A DNA stretch of 64,000 nt from Macropodus opercularis (Eukaryota; Chordata; Actinopteri; Anabantiformes; Osphronemidae): contig CM061099.1 in the NCBI GenBank assembly GCA_030770545.1, positions 15,507,001-15,571,000 of the forward strand, read 5' to 3'. Each line of letters starts with the position of its first letter. Positions within the stretch are counted from its first letter, which is position 1. Position numbers and translations under genes: made by a program. Positions 10,825-22,900 of this stretch are shown here, one piece after another. A model generated the notes under the pieces. That model saw only the letters and a list, made by a program, of their open reading frames with translations, made no database searches and was not told the DNA's origin.

Positions 10825-10920
10825 AGACTGGCAGGCGCCAGCGCGGTGACGTCACCCATTCATCCAAACCTTGACGCCTGTCAGCCTGGCGCCGCTAGGG
10901 CGGTCTCCATGGAGACGTCA
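10825..10920 (-). promoter_or_regulatory. id1: Distal ID1 BMP/CRE enhancer-like cluster
   Basis: Within 100 bases: CAGAC (10824-10828), GGCGCC (10834-10839), the perfect CRE TGACGTCA (10847-10854), TGGCGCC (10887-10893), a GCCGCTAGGGCG stretch, and the 14-bp perfect palindrome GTCTCCATGGAGAC (10903-10916). The palindrome holds two inverted Smad boxes and runs into a second CRE half GACGTCA. It lies about 0.8-0.9 kb upstream of the inferred start. Mammalian ID1 genes carry a BMP-responsive region with GGCGCC and Smad boxes about 1 kb upstream, and an ATF/CREB site used with Smads. The same layout here strongly suggests the homologous enhancer. It is seen as motifs; homology is inferred. Confidence 0.7.
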
Positions 10921-11240
10921 AACAAGAGCCTTCACACTCCGCACCACTCCTCCATTCACCTGCGTGGCGCAGGGACCCATGAGAACAAACCGGCCCCGGA
11001 GCTTTGTCGGCCATTTATCACCTTTAAAGCAGCGGGATGAGATTACCGCCCTGCGCACCTGCAGAGCAACCGCTGTCAGCCGCTTTGAGAGGAGGGGGGA
11101 GCCGGAGGAGGAGGAGGAGGAGGAGGAGGAGGAGGAGGGAGGCTCGGCGTTGCGTTGTTTCCGCATTTTAACACTCAGTAACTGTTGCATTCCTTCACTT
11201 TCGCTACTGTGCGTCCCTGTGGTTACCACAAATCTGCCAT
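10921..11240. other. GC-rich flank of the ID1 enhancer with a GAG repeat
   Basis: CpG-containing unique sequence with E-box-like CACCTG and GCACCTGC sites and a TTTATCACC near 11015. It is followed by a trinucleotide run of GAG units at 11104-11140. Short overlapping reading frames are low-complexity products of that run. Confidence 0.5.
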
Positions 11241-12931
11241 AAGATTATTCACAGAAAATGATTAATAACCAGCTGAATGTACTACAGTGCGGAACATTTC
11301 AAATAATAAAAACATATTTGCCATTATAATAAGGCGGAAGAGTCAACAATAACATTGTGTCAGTATTAAGTAAAATAAGCCTTAAATTAGTCTATTACCA
11401 GCAAATATGCTTGGAAATATTAATAATTATTTCAGTACAATCATGAGTGTGACAGTATTGTTTGATTATCTTATTAAATTGTCACTAAGGTAAATTCTAC
11501 TAAATAAAAGAGATTAGGATCCATCGGGTCCTTGTGAAGTAACTTGAAAGCATGATAGTAAATGTAAAAGCATCTCAGAAGTTAATTACTTGTATAAATG
11601 CATAATATGCATAATCATAATGCAGCTTTGATACTCTGCAACATGTGAAGATTAATTTTTATTTCCATCTTGAGATTGTTTTAGACCATTGCAGTTGATC
11701 TTTGGGGTTGTTTTTTTTTTTTTTGCACAAACTGGAGCGTTGCAGTGTTTAAAGTTATACGATCCTTTGCATCATCTGGAAGGAATTAAAACAAGCTTGT
11801 TTTTTTTGTTTGTTTGTTTGTTTTCAATATAAAACGTGTTTGCCCCAGTCTGCGCATAGCAGAGGCAACCTCAGCACTGCTGTCATGCAACAAAGTTAAC
11901 TACCACCACTGCTGTTTCTTTCGAGCTATTGCAGTAGCCTGTAAAAAGTTTTTTTAAACTTTTTTTTTTTTTTTTGCCCTCTGTCCTAGGTCGCAGCTGA
12001 CGGGGCGGAGGGAGGGCCGGGTGGGCAGAACAATGGGAGTGCGGTGCAGGGATTGTGGGAGAGAATCTAGGCTGGAGCCACAGTGTCTGGAGCGCCCCTC
12101 CACTCCCCTCATCCAGCTTTTGTTCAGCTGCAAAAGCTATCAGCACTTCCTACTGACACCAACAATAACTCCACACAGCTGGGCCCTTTTTAGGCTGTTT
12201 ACAGCACATCAAGGAGACAGAGACGGGGAGAAGACAGAGGGAAGAGGCAGAGGAGGGGAAGGAAAAGTGAAACATATTAGCTCCTGATTTTAAGTGACAG
12301 CATGGCAGTGCCCTCTCTTAGCTCCCATTCCCTCCTTCATCGCCCACCACTATGTTGACTTCCCAGTGGACTCGTTATGCGTGATTTGATTATCACTTAG
12401 CAGTTGTTGTGTGGGACAAGCTACCGTTTGTGTCAGTTGCCTGTTGTAACATCCTGCATCCATCCAAATGGCAGAAGACAACAGTGTTTTCTTTATTTTT
12501 TTTTTCGGGACATCGCGTACATAGCTATAATTGCGCCATTTCCCAGTGGCATTTTTTTTCAGGATAAATTGTTCTATTTGGTGGAGGGGAAACATATTAG
12601 TTACACACACCCTCTTTGTCGCCACAGCAAATAGATCTAAAAGCGCAGCAAAGGAAGCCACAAAGGGAGAGGTTGGTGCAGGAATACGTTCAGAGGAAAT
12701 AGGACATTCCAGCAGCGCTTTCACACTTTTGCTGCTGTGATTATTGCTGCAGGGACAATAAGCAGCGCTCGTACTACTTCCTGTAACACGAAAGAGGCCG
12801 ACTCACAATAAGTAGAATAAATGGTTTCTTAGACAGAGGATTTTACGCCGGTGCGATTATTGAGATAGACTGTTGAAAAGGAATTTGATTACGAGAAGAG
12901 AAACACATGCAGGTTGTCAACATTTTTTTAC

Positions 12932-12968
<37 letters not shown>

Positions 12969-13759
12969 TACGCAGACGCCATCTCCTCGCAGCTGTGGGA
13001 TTAGTTTCCAGTTCCCGGTCAGGCTCTTCCTGTTTGCTTGATAATGATCACACCTGTGTGCAGGTGTGTGGAGAGGCTCATGTGGGACTGGGAGGGGTGT
13101 GTGCAGAGTCAGATACAAATAGATACAAAAAGCTTTACTACGCAACCATCTGCCTTCAGCTGACTGATGACTGACTTATGGCATTCGAGAGCCGTCAGTC
13201 ACACAAAGGGAGGAAGTTTGTGCTGAACAGTCTGTGATGTTGTGTGCCACTGCGTCTTGGTGGCGGTGTTATGTATGCTTCCCTCTGAATTCCTGGTGTG
13301 CCTTGGCGTGGCTTGGCACCTCCCTGGTCAGCCCAGCCTCTGTAATGAGTGAGGACCCATGACTGGGAGTCACTTCCTGTGGGAGTCTTGGTTCAGAGAT
13401 GTGTCATCAGTGGTGCAGACTGACTGGAGCTTTGCAGCCTGTTGGGTGTTTTTTTTTTTTTTTTTTTTCTGCGTTGCAGGCGACAGACTGGGTGGGTGGA
13501 TGGATGCCCTTCCCTGGGAGCCTGATTGTTGGTGTATGGCGAGGCCTCCCAGAGATCCTTGAAGCCCCACAGGTGTCTTCGTCTCTACATCCTTGGCCCC
13601 GGAGGACACGCAGGGACAGCTTGCTCTCCCCCTATCTCTTTCCCTTACTTGTGTACATGTGGATGTGTGTGTGCATTCATCAGGCCCAAAACTCACCCCC
13701 TCCTTTACACCCCTGTGGTCATCTCCCTCCGCCTGGTTCCCACACACACTATCAAAGGC
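11241..13759. other. Intergenic, AT-rich then mixed; no gene seen
   Basis: 11241-11960 is AT-rich with poly-T and TTTG runs. 12000-12290 is GC-richer unique sequence containing an AACAATGG SOX-like site. A CT run passing into a CA run occupies 12931-12969, and a 20-base T run lies at 13449-13468. No reading frame with recognisable homology. Confidence 0.6.
12931..12969. repeat. (CT)n(CA)n microsatellite
   Basis: Uninterrupted CT dinucleotides followed directly by CA dinucleotides. Confidence 0.97.
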
Positions 13760-14600
13760 CTTTAATGGCTTCTAATTAGCTCCCCATCTGCTGGTGACAG
13801 CGCACTGGTGGCATGCTAAAGCACCCATTGAGAGCATAGGCATTGTGCTCTGGAATACTTTCCACTCCAGTGGCAATTGCCTAGAGAGAGAGCTTTAGTT
13901 GGGGGTAGTGGTGGGGTGCTGGGGTGGGTCTGGGTGAGGAAGGGGTGAGAATAAGGAGGAGGAGGCGATGCTGGTAGTGTTCTCTACGGTCATGGGGCTT
14001 GGGGGAGGGCAAGGGTGGAGGGATACACAATGGGAGACAGTGTTACGGCTTGTTGCAAATCTAATAACGCCCGAGTCCCTTTTCCGTCCACTGGTCATCA
14101 CCCCCCCCAAACACACACACACACATACAAGACCTCTTCCACCCCCACCACCAGCAACTATTTCACAATTCTACCTCACCCCTCTCACTACTTTGTTCAC
14201 GCAAGCAACAGTCGGCCGCTGACATCATGCAGCGGACGCTCGGGTGAGCTTGTGGTGAAACTGGCAACCTGACGATGTGCTCCATTGTCTTGAGGAGCCC
14301 TATGGCTGCCGCTCACCTCTGGGACTGAACAATAGACGCACCTCTATAGAAACTGTAAATGTACCCTAATGAGGCCTGTTCATTAGCAGGACCTGTCACT
14401 GTGTCAATGCTGCCTGTGTGTCAGGTCGTCTAAGGACTTCTCCTGTTCCCGACTTCCAGCAGAGCCCAGGTCCTCTAGTAGCATTAGGGGAGACCAGCTG
14501 TTCCCAGCTGGTGACCAAAGGATGCCTATGGGGGACAGGCCTGATTGCTGCTGGCCAGCTGCCCCCCGCTGTAGTTGGTAGATGGAGAACAAATAAACAA
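13760..14600. promoter_or_regulatory. Candidate conserved noncoding block with paired E-boxes
   Basis: Two unique, repeat-free stretches (about 13760-13880 and 14280-14590) flank a C-run/CA repeat near 14100. The first contains CTAATTAG homeodomain cores. The second contains CCTAATGAGG, TTCATTAG, GAACAATAG and an inverted repeat of two CAGCTG E-boxes at 14493-14512. Balanced composition, dense binding cores and no coding potential resemble vertebrate enhancers. Conservation was not tested. Confidence 0.3.
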
Positions 14601-14860
14601 TACAAAGGAAATCAAATCTGAGTCAAATCAAAAAGAATATTTTTGTATATTTCTCGCCATATTTTTACAGTGTCAGGTTAAATTACCTTGATGATGTGCT
14701 AATAAGAAACTTGCTAAAGGCAGGTATTCATTCTGGTGTTTTTAAGTTCCCATGGCGACTGAATGCAGCACTTTGAAATGACAAGTAAGATCAACCCTAT
14801 GTGAAGCCACATGTTTGTGTGTGTGAGAGACGAATGGTCTGTCACCTGACCTCTTTCTCC

Positions 14861-14882
14861 ATCACACACACACACACACACA
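14861..14882. repeat. (CA)n microsatellite
   Basis: Short uninterrupted CA run beside a GTGTGTGTGAG segment at about 14815. Confidence 0.9.
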
Positions 14883-14899
14883 AATCCCCACATCTCCAC

Positions 14900-15290
14900 A
14901 GCTGCACAGAGGCGTCCAGTCAGCGCGGCCAGGGGACATGAGAGCCAAAGCCCAAAGATGGAGCATGGACAGTGGCAGCTGGGGAGCTGACAAAGCCCCA
15001 TTCAGAAGACCCAGGCCTGGGGACAATGGCCGGGCCAGGCTGAGCTCTCTCCTCCACTCTTCCACGCAAAGATTAATACTTCAGATGGGCTTCCCGGTGG
15101 CAGGCAGGGCTAAAAGGAGAGCCCTCCTGTTTGTCACTGGGCATTGTGCAAGTCGCCTGAGAACCAACCTCTTGGATGGGCTTGACAAATGAGAGCTGCC
15201 ATTGACAGTGAACAGATTGGGACTGCCACTTTTGTTTTGATTGTGCACCGGGTATAATCAAGTTATTTAAGCCTCGGGGAGTTTTTGTTT
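14900..15290. promoter_or_regulatory. Candidate regulatory block
   Basis: Unique, moderately GC-rich sequence without repeats. It ends in a TTTGTTTTGATTG stretch with SOX/TCF-like cores and ATAATCAAG. It contains GATTAATAC and GACAAATGAG motifs. Selected only on composition and motif density, so weak evidence. Confidence 0.22.
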
Positions 15291-16700
15291 CTCTCTCCTG
15301 ACGCTCTTGACACTAAAGTCCCACCTTAACAGTCTCTGCCGGCCCAGCTGTGATCTGAGGCGGCTCAAGTTTCTCCTCCTGTTTGTTGTTTCTATTTATC
15401 AAAGCTGTATTGAGGGGTCCAAAGGCAAGAGGAAGTTAATTTACCTGGGTGTGGGAATCTGGCTATCTATTCATGTGGCCTACAGAAGGGCAGCGCAGGT
15501 GCAACAGGTGTAGGTGTGTTATTCCTGTCACAGTCAATAGAGCTACACTGCAGTGTTATTGTAATGTTTTTCTATGCAGATGTCCCCGTACACCTGACCT
15601 GAATAATGTGTGAAGAAAAAGCAGCTCAGCCCGGCTCTACAGTAATCAGAGACTCTGTAAGGTACGGATGAGGGATAAACATAAGCCGCTCGGGTGTACC
15701 AGTCACGCCGCCACCCACTCCACCCTACCTGCCTCTTTTTTTTTTTGAGCAGCACAGGTGTTTAGCCCCCAGCAAAGCAGCATTTCAGGTTAAACTGTAG
15801 GAACGCTGCCCCACCTTCTCACCGGGAACTAGATGCGGCCGCAGAGTACATAGCGTCACACACCTGCACACCTGCGCTCCCAATGTGTGTGTGTGTGTGT
15901 GTGTGAGTGATCACATCGCATGGTTTCACAACAGGCAAATTTCTACCACAGACTCTCGTCAGAAAAGAAAGCGCACATTCACAAAGCATTTTATTCGGAA
16001 CTATCGGTTTTAGCTCCTTACAAAGAGTACAGCGCTGCTTCTGTGTGCTGTCGCGGCGGTAAAACCGACCTGGGGGTCATCTGTCCTGGCGTTTGTCATG
16101 TGCATCAACCAGCCGACGAGGAATGACGCACAACGGCCGGTTGGTTTCGCCTCATGCCCGGGCGTCCTGTCATCCAGCCTGGTCTCCGTCACCCTCTCAC
16201 AACCCCCCCACCCCCCCACCCCGTGTCTTTATGCTGCCAGTCTTCTCAACTGCCCAGTGAAGAGCCTCCTCCGGTTCCCATGTAGCACCGATAGACGCAC
16301 AGCTAAGACAAGCGCCCTGCTTTCCACCCAGGGCCCACTTCCAGGAATGTGCTTGTGTGAAACTTGAATGCAGCAGAAGGTGCCCTACTTTTAAACTTCA
16401 TTCTTGTCGCTGGGATTGTTTCGGGGGGGGGGGGTTAACAAAAGGGGAAAGAGCCTGTGTGTGGGTCAGCAGGGGTGTTTGTGTATATGTGTGTGTGTGT
16501 GTGTACATCTAGATTATACAGGGGTGCGTGTGTTCGCGTACATGCCTGGGTTCATGCAACTGTGTGTGTGTGCACGTGAGGGGAGGGCTGCAGGATTATA
16601 AAGAGGAAGTGAATGGGAAGTACACACTCAGTGGCAAAATAAGAGGGAGACATTCCTTTGCTGTCCCTCCTCCTCCTCCTCCTCCCCGCTCCCTCATTCT
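15291..16700. other. Intergenic with GT and G runs; no gene seen
   Basis: Contains GT microsatellites near 15884-15905 and 16487-16504 and a 12-base G run at 16423-16434. Reading frames here are short and of unrelated composition. Confidence 0.55.
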
Positions 16701-16719
16701 CTCCTCTCCGTTCGCGGTG

Positions 16720-16960
16720 GCAGGGCCCTGGGAAAATCAAACAGGTGGTTTAGGCCTGGCAGGAAAGCTGGCTGGGCCAGGGGTGGGCAGGCCTACAGGC
16801 TGCTGGGGGCTATCAAAAGCTCTTAGGCCCAGCTTTAGGCCAGCACTCTGAATGGCCTCAAGCTTCATTATCATGTGAATTCTGGGAACTGCCCCGGGCC
16901 CCCAGTAACACCAGTGAGCTGCCCATATGGCGTTCGCTTGGCAACTAGGGAGACCCAGCA
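16720..16960. promoter_or_regulatory. Candidate regulatory block with TCF/LEF-like site
   Basis: Unique sequence rich in GGCCTG and CCCAG motifs around GCTATCAAAAG (LEF/TCF-like) and TCATTATCATG. No coding frame. Functional call is inference from appearance only. Confidence 0.2.
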
Positions 16961-19900
16961 GCCCCTCCCTCCTTTCCAGTGCTACTCCTCCATTCCAGCA
17001 CTCCTGATATCAAAGGAGGACAAGGAGGAGAGGGAGGCAGAGGCCCAGAGACCCCAGTTTCAGTGCTCTCCTGGGGGGGCTGGACCACACAGAGCCACAC
17101 TGGACAGTCCTTAGGGACACGGGATAACACCGCTGCCCTGCAGGTCACTACAGCTACAGCTAGCGTGGATCTGGGTGGATTTGGTCATTGCATTTGCATT
17201 AGAGACATGTCCTAAAGCTGTCAGTTTAGCATCAGAGTCCAATCTATGACAGATAGAGATGTCTGCAACCTCTACGCTCCGCGAGGATGCTCCTAATCAG
17301 CTGTCAGGCAAAAATCCTCCGAGCGATCGCAGTGAGAACAGAGTAACAACAGATTACATTCGCGAGGGCATTGCTTGGCTCGGTGGAAAGGTAACCACCC
17401 CGTCAGTCAGGCACAGTCAGGTACATGCTAGCACACGTCACAAGAATGCTTCCAAGGTTCTGTCTTTCTGTTTCTACTGTATTGTTTACTCACCTTTGGC
17501 ATCTTGATCTCATGATTACACATCATTTCAATGCAATAGGGGTCATAAAGTTCTTTATGCTTGTTGTTCAGCTCCACTGTCGGACAGGTTATTTAAAACA
17601 TGCATCTGTCACTAACAGAGCAGTTTTTTATTCTGGCAGAGGAGAGTTAGTAAAAGTGCAAATAAGCTACTATTAGATAGGTACGTTCTATTTCCTTGTG
17701 CGTCAGGGGAGAGCTGACAAGTTAACAAAGCTTTTGAGCAATTGTAAAAATGTTTAAACGAATTCGCTGTAAAACCTTAGCGACACGAAGCACAGCCAGT
17801 ATCATGTTCATTATTCATTATCTGTCTGTGCCACATCTGGATTCGGCTGCTGTGAGGCGAACACTGAGAATTCCAGTGACATTAAATTAAAACCCCCTGT
17901 GAAATCAGTCTGAGGTAAATAACCCCGTGAGTCATCTGGGTTTCCTGGATGAAGACACTTGTGCAGAGGAGATGTCACTTAACAACAGAGCAGGAATGCT
18001 GCTCTGGCTGCGGCGGCCGGCCACCTGCGCTACAGTGCAGCGGGGGTAGTAGCATGAGGAGGAAGTGTGCGAGCGGCGTGAGGTTTTTTTTGTGCCACAT
18101 GATCTCATGCTGATGAAGAGACTTTGGTTTAGGTGGCTCCAGCATTGTTCATTGTGATCACTGTGTGCGTGTGTGTGTGTGTGTGAGACCGGGGGAGGTC
18201 TTATATGGCATATGTGGATAATCTAGTCAGCTTACTTCACCACTTGCACCTGTGACAAAAAAGGCGAGGTATGGAAAACAGAAGAGAGCACAACAGAGAG
18301 GGAGGGAGGGAGAGAGAGAGAGAGGTTGGGAAAGCATTAGAGAGAGACAGAGAACTGAAAGTGTGATCTGACTTCTGAGGAACTCTACTGGTGATTCATG
18401 CTGCTACACATGGAGCGATTCACTCCCACCACAGCTGTGCAGGCCACATGCGCAATATGATTTCACAACATCTTCCCCGTCCTTGGAAATTCCTTTTTTT
18501 CACGCAGCCCTCTCATCCCCTTCTCTCCTGTCAGTGTGCTGGCGGTGCTGTCCTGACGGAGAAGCAGGTGCATGATTTAGTCATTCCTCTCTTCCCCAGA
18601 TGGCTCAGTGCTTCACTCAGGCTTTAGTCAGCTAGAAGGGCTTGATCAAAATCTCCATTTGGGTCATGCGCTCATCTTAGTAGTCACGGCGCCGCCGCCG
18701 ATGGCGTTGCTCTTATCAGCCAGCTCATCGCTGCTGCTTTAGGTGTCAGTAGCAATAAAGGAAAGTAAAGCGGTTCAACATTTCTAGGTTTCCACCACAC
18801 GTCCAGTCGTGACACAGGGGAGCGTCTGCGGAATCCCACCCAGGCCGACGTGCGCGCGAGCGCTTTTAGGCATATAATTCATCTCACGGCTTCACCGCTG
18901 ACTCCAGCTCTGCAGCAGCGACGTAGCAGTGAATCCAACCTCGCAGCAGTGAGAAAACCAAAGGCGCTCTGGTGCTGTGCTCAATTATCCAGTAACATGA
19001 TTGTTCCGGATAGATTAGGCAGCGTGCACGTGAGGCCTGGCATTCGCGATGATTAATTTCATTGAGGCTTTGTTGTCACTGCATAGCAAAGCCCTTCGGT
19101 GTAGAATCCAGTGTCATAAACGCTGGATAAACAACTCTCCCGCTGAGAAATCAACTATGTCTCCTAGCATTTCAGCTCAACAGACTAAAAGAACCTGTCC
19201 ATTGCTCCAACATGAGGGTTTTCCACCTCTACATGAACTACAAAACAAAATAAAACTGCAGTGTTGGTTAAAAAACATCTAACACGACATTGTCGTCCTA
19301 TTATTCAGAGATTATACCTACATTTGCATGAGACTCTGCTCTGCCCAGTCTTCCTCATCCGTGAACAGAAAGACAGGTGTGCTAGTGCAGTATTTTACTC
19401 ATAAAAGCAAATTGAATCCAAGCCGGGTTTTTCATAGAACAGTTCATTGGCATCCGTTGTTACGACAGGAAAATGCCAGGTGTAGAGACCCCGGTTTAAA
19501 ATGTAGCTGAATTCTATGCGCAGTTATTGGTCACAATAAAACAAATGCCAGAGAAATAACACCGGACAGAAATGTTGAACATTGGCCACTTTAGAAGAAG
19601 TAATGTAGATTTATTCTAAAGTTTCCTTCAATTTAGTGGAACGGAAAGGCAAAAACAGCAAGTTTCAATTTATATAGATAGAAGAAACACTGAGGCCTAA
19701 TAACTCAATTTATTACTGTAAAGTTTAAGTAACATCTGTAGGTTTAGACCTTTCAGAATCTGTTAAGAGCTATATATTCATTGTTTCATGAGGTATTTCA
19801 ATTCTTAATCTCCCGCTCCACCCACCCACACACATACACATCGCTTATCCCTCTTCGCGCCAAAAGAGCCAGCAGGAGCGACTGAAAGAAAAGAGAGAGG

Positions 19901-22900
19901 GCCTTCGAATGGCAAGGAATGAGTGGAGTTGGAGAATCAGGAAAATGAGAGGCAGAGACAGCATGGATTCTTTTCTTTGGGGGCCTTAAAGACATGTTTC
20001 CCTCAGATGTTGGCTCTTCTTCAGATGCTAATGGTTCACTCTTATTCCCAAGCTGAGCCTTAGCATAACAATGGAGTGGAAGTGAAAGAGCTAAACCTCT
20101 GCTTTCTTTGAGAAGCCAAAGCTGGGCCTTTCTTGTGGACTAATGCTCCTCTCCCTCTTTGTGCTCCTAGTGAAAGGCCTGCGGAACGAGAAGGCAAGGT
20201 GATCACAGAGTTTACTGAAAATGAGACTGAAACAACACATGGGTCCTGGCTAAAACCGCATCGGTGAAGTCATTACTGTAGGCTAAGAGAAATGCCCAAA
20301 TATAGAGCAGCGAGCCGGCTGGCGCTCTCCTGAGTGTGATGACGATAAGTCATTTTGAATATTATCGGCTTTTGCTTTTAAAGCTGTGTTGAATTATGGC
20401 TGCTGGAAGGCTCCAACCCAAATGTTATGAGTGTGTGTCCTGTGCTGACTCCAAGATGCCAGAGTCTCATCTGAGGAGCATTTGCCTGAAGAACCAGAAG
20501 GGTTTTCGAACGAACTGTGGTCTGACCTCGATGAGGCCCTTATAGGTGCCGTTGTAAGACCCCGATAGCCTCTGATAGCGAGATAGAGAACATACAGTTT
20601 TCCTGTTCCATCACTTATCAGCGTGGCATGAACAAGAGCAGAGGTCATGCAGCAGGACACGAAGACACTATACTGATAGCAACGGTTCAGCATTATTGTG
20701 CTGAGACAGGCGACTTCAAGGCATCACTCGTGTGCAAAGTCAGCCTGTTGCTTGTATGTTATTCAATTATCTGCTAAAGCGCTTCTTCAGAATTTGGAGC
20801 GTTCTCAAAGGGAACATTTCGAGATGTGGCTTCGAGGCTGGCTGGAATTTTACTACAGGCTGATTATAACATAGACATTTAAATATATGCTGTAGCTTAA
20901 GAGATAGACATGACATGACATCCAGAGGGAGTGTTTTCAAAAAGCGGTCCGTTTTTTTTTTTTATATTATGGAAATAAGAGTCATGGAGTCACAGGAAAT
21001 GATATGACTGAGCAACTCAAGAGGTGTGAGTGACATGTGACCTCTAAGAAATCCCCATGAGGCTCCATCTGGTGATCCTCAGGCCAATGACAATAGCCGA
21101 CTAAATACCCCCCAATTACCTGGTTTGAAGCCATTAACACCTCTGACGTCTCCCTCTTTCTCTGTCCTTGCAGCTCTCCTTCACGCCCTCTTTATACGGA
21201 CGGTTGCAGTCGGTCCAGGTGCATGACAGAGGAAGTTAGCACCTTCTCAGCGCAGCGCTACACCCTATTTACATGCAAAACGCTGGGATTAGTCAGAAAA
21301 TGTGTGAACACAGGTGTGTGTGTGTGTGTGTGTGTGTGAAGGGGATGTTGTCACCGGAGCCGCTAATCTGTTTGTCCTGACGTTCCTCTGTGTTTGCTCC
21401 GATTCTGTTGAATCGCCGTGCTGCGTAATTAGATGCTCCGTGGAAACACATTTCGGTTTTCTATTGTAGGAGATTGCCGAAGGAAAGAAGCAGCTGAAAA
21501 TATGCCGCACACAGACACAAGCCAGCATTTACTTGTGCTGAATCGAGCTTTTTGTGCTCTTTCATTTGTGTGTAGGTTGAAAGGAAGTCGGTGGTGGCAC
21601 CCAATGTCATTTGAAGCGGAGCGCCTGGCGCCACAGCATCAGGAACATCACTCCCTGGTGCCAGGCTCATTTTTATAAGCACTCACTAAATGACACACAG
21701 CTGGCGGCATGGAGACAGCTGTCACTGCCATCGCTACGCCCCAGTCTGTCTCTCCCTCCCTCTCCACGTCTTTCCCTCTCTTTTCCTCCTCTCTCACACT
21801 CTGGTGTTCAGCTGGGCTGCCTCCCTTCCTCCTCCCTCCTCCCTCCCCGCCAGACTCCAGACTTCGTGGAGCCGAAGCTCCAAAAACTCACTTCCTGGAG
21901 CTGGTACTCACTTCCTTTTCTTTTTGTGGGGCTTCCTGTGTTTTCTCTGTGATCGGGTCAGTCAGAGCTGACTCTCTGGGAGAGACTTCCTGATGCACAG
22001 ACAGCTGGGGAGATAATTGTCTCTTTTTGCCTTCGTCAGGACTTTTTTTTAAATCTCTGCGTCTGCATAAGTCTTCTTTAACATGTGGGGTAATTATTGG
22101 GTTTCCTTGCAAAACGGCAGGTTTATTTCATAACCGAGCCCCCAGATGTAGATCATCTTCTGAGACAGCTGATCTATAAAACACAACCTCTCAGGAAAAG
22201 GAGACTTACAAACATTACAAAATAAACAACTATACTATCAAGTGGGGAGTAATACCTTGCAACATAATCCACCATCGATCACACTTTTTTTTGAGGGGAG
22301 GAGTGTTGTAGATGTGTGGATCCTGGTAGCGAGCAGAGACTGGCTCCGGTCGGTACGCCGTGCCCAAGAACGAGCCTCTACAAGAGGGCGCCCAGGCCAA
22401 AGTCAAGACAGCCTGTGAGACGGAGGCCTCAGCGGGTGAGTAAACACAGGCCTGCAAAGAGGAACAGGCGGCCTGTAGTGAGACAAGCGTGTGGGAGGTG
22501 GAAGAGAAAATATGGTTTGATTTCAGACGCCGTTCTGTCTGAGCTCTTGGTGCGTCCCATCCTGCAGCGCGTTGCTCATCATCCTTGAATGCTGCACTGA
22601 AGATACTGTAGCGGCTTTTATCTCTGTGTCGCCACAAGAGAAAAAACACGACGTTCCTGCCAGAAGCATTCACAGAAGCATGTGTTCGCCTTACGTACTT
22701 CCTGTGTGCATGTCCGTCAGACCCAGGCCACTGGTGACCGCAGGGCGGCAGGTATCGCTGGGTGCTTATCCCAGAGTGAGGCCACGGATCGTTGAGAACA
22801 AGTATGCCACCGCACACTGGCCTAACTGTGAGAGACTCCTCACATACTGAACATGTTGTGTGTCAGCAGGCTTTATGCTTTGTGTGACTGGCAAATGGGT

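Noticed and set aside
11104..11140. Glutamate-rich or serine-rich coding frame
   Set aside because: Product of the GAG trinucleotide repeat; no gene context.
13449..13480. Poly-T followed by GCGTTGCAG, resembling a splice acceptor
   Set aside because: No open frame or donor makes an exon with it; T runs followed by CAG are common by chance.
22230..22817. 195-codon open frame on the minus strand, the longest in the desert
   Set aside because: No recognisable domain, composition typical of random vertebrate DNA, no splice or promoter context. A protein search and RNA evidence would be needed to revive it.
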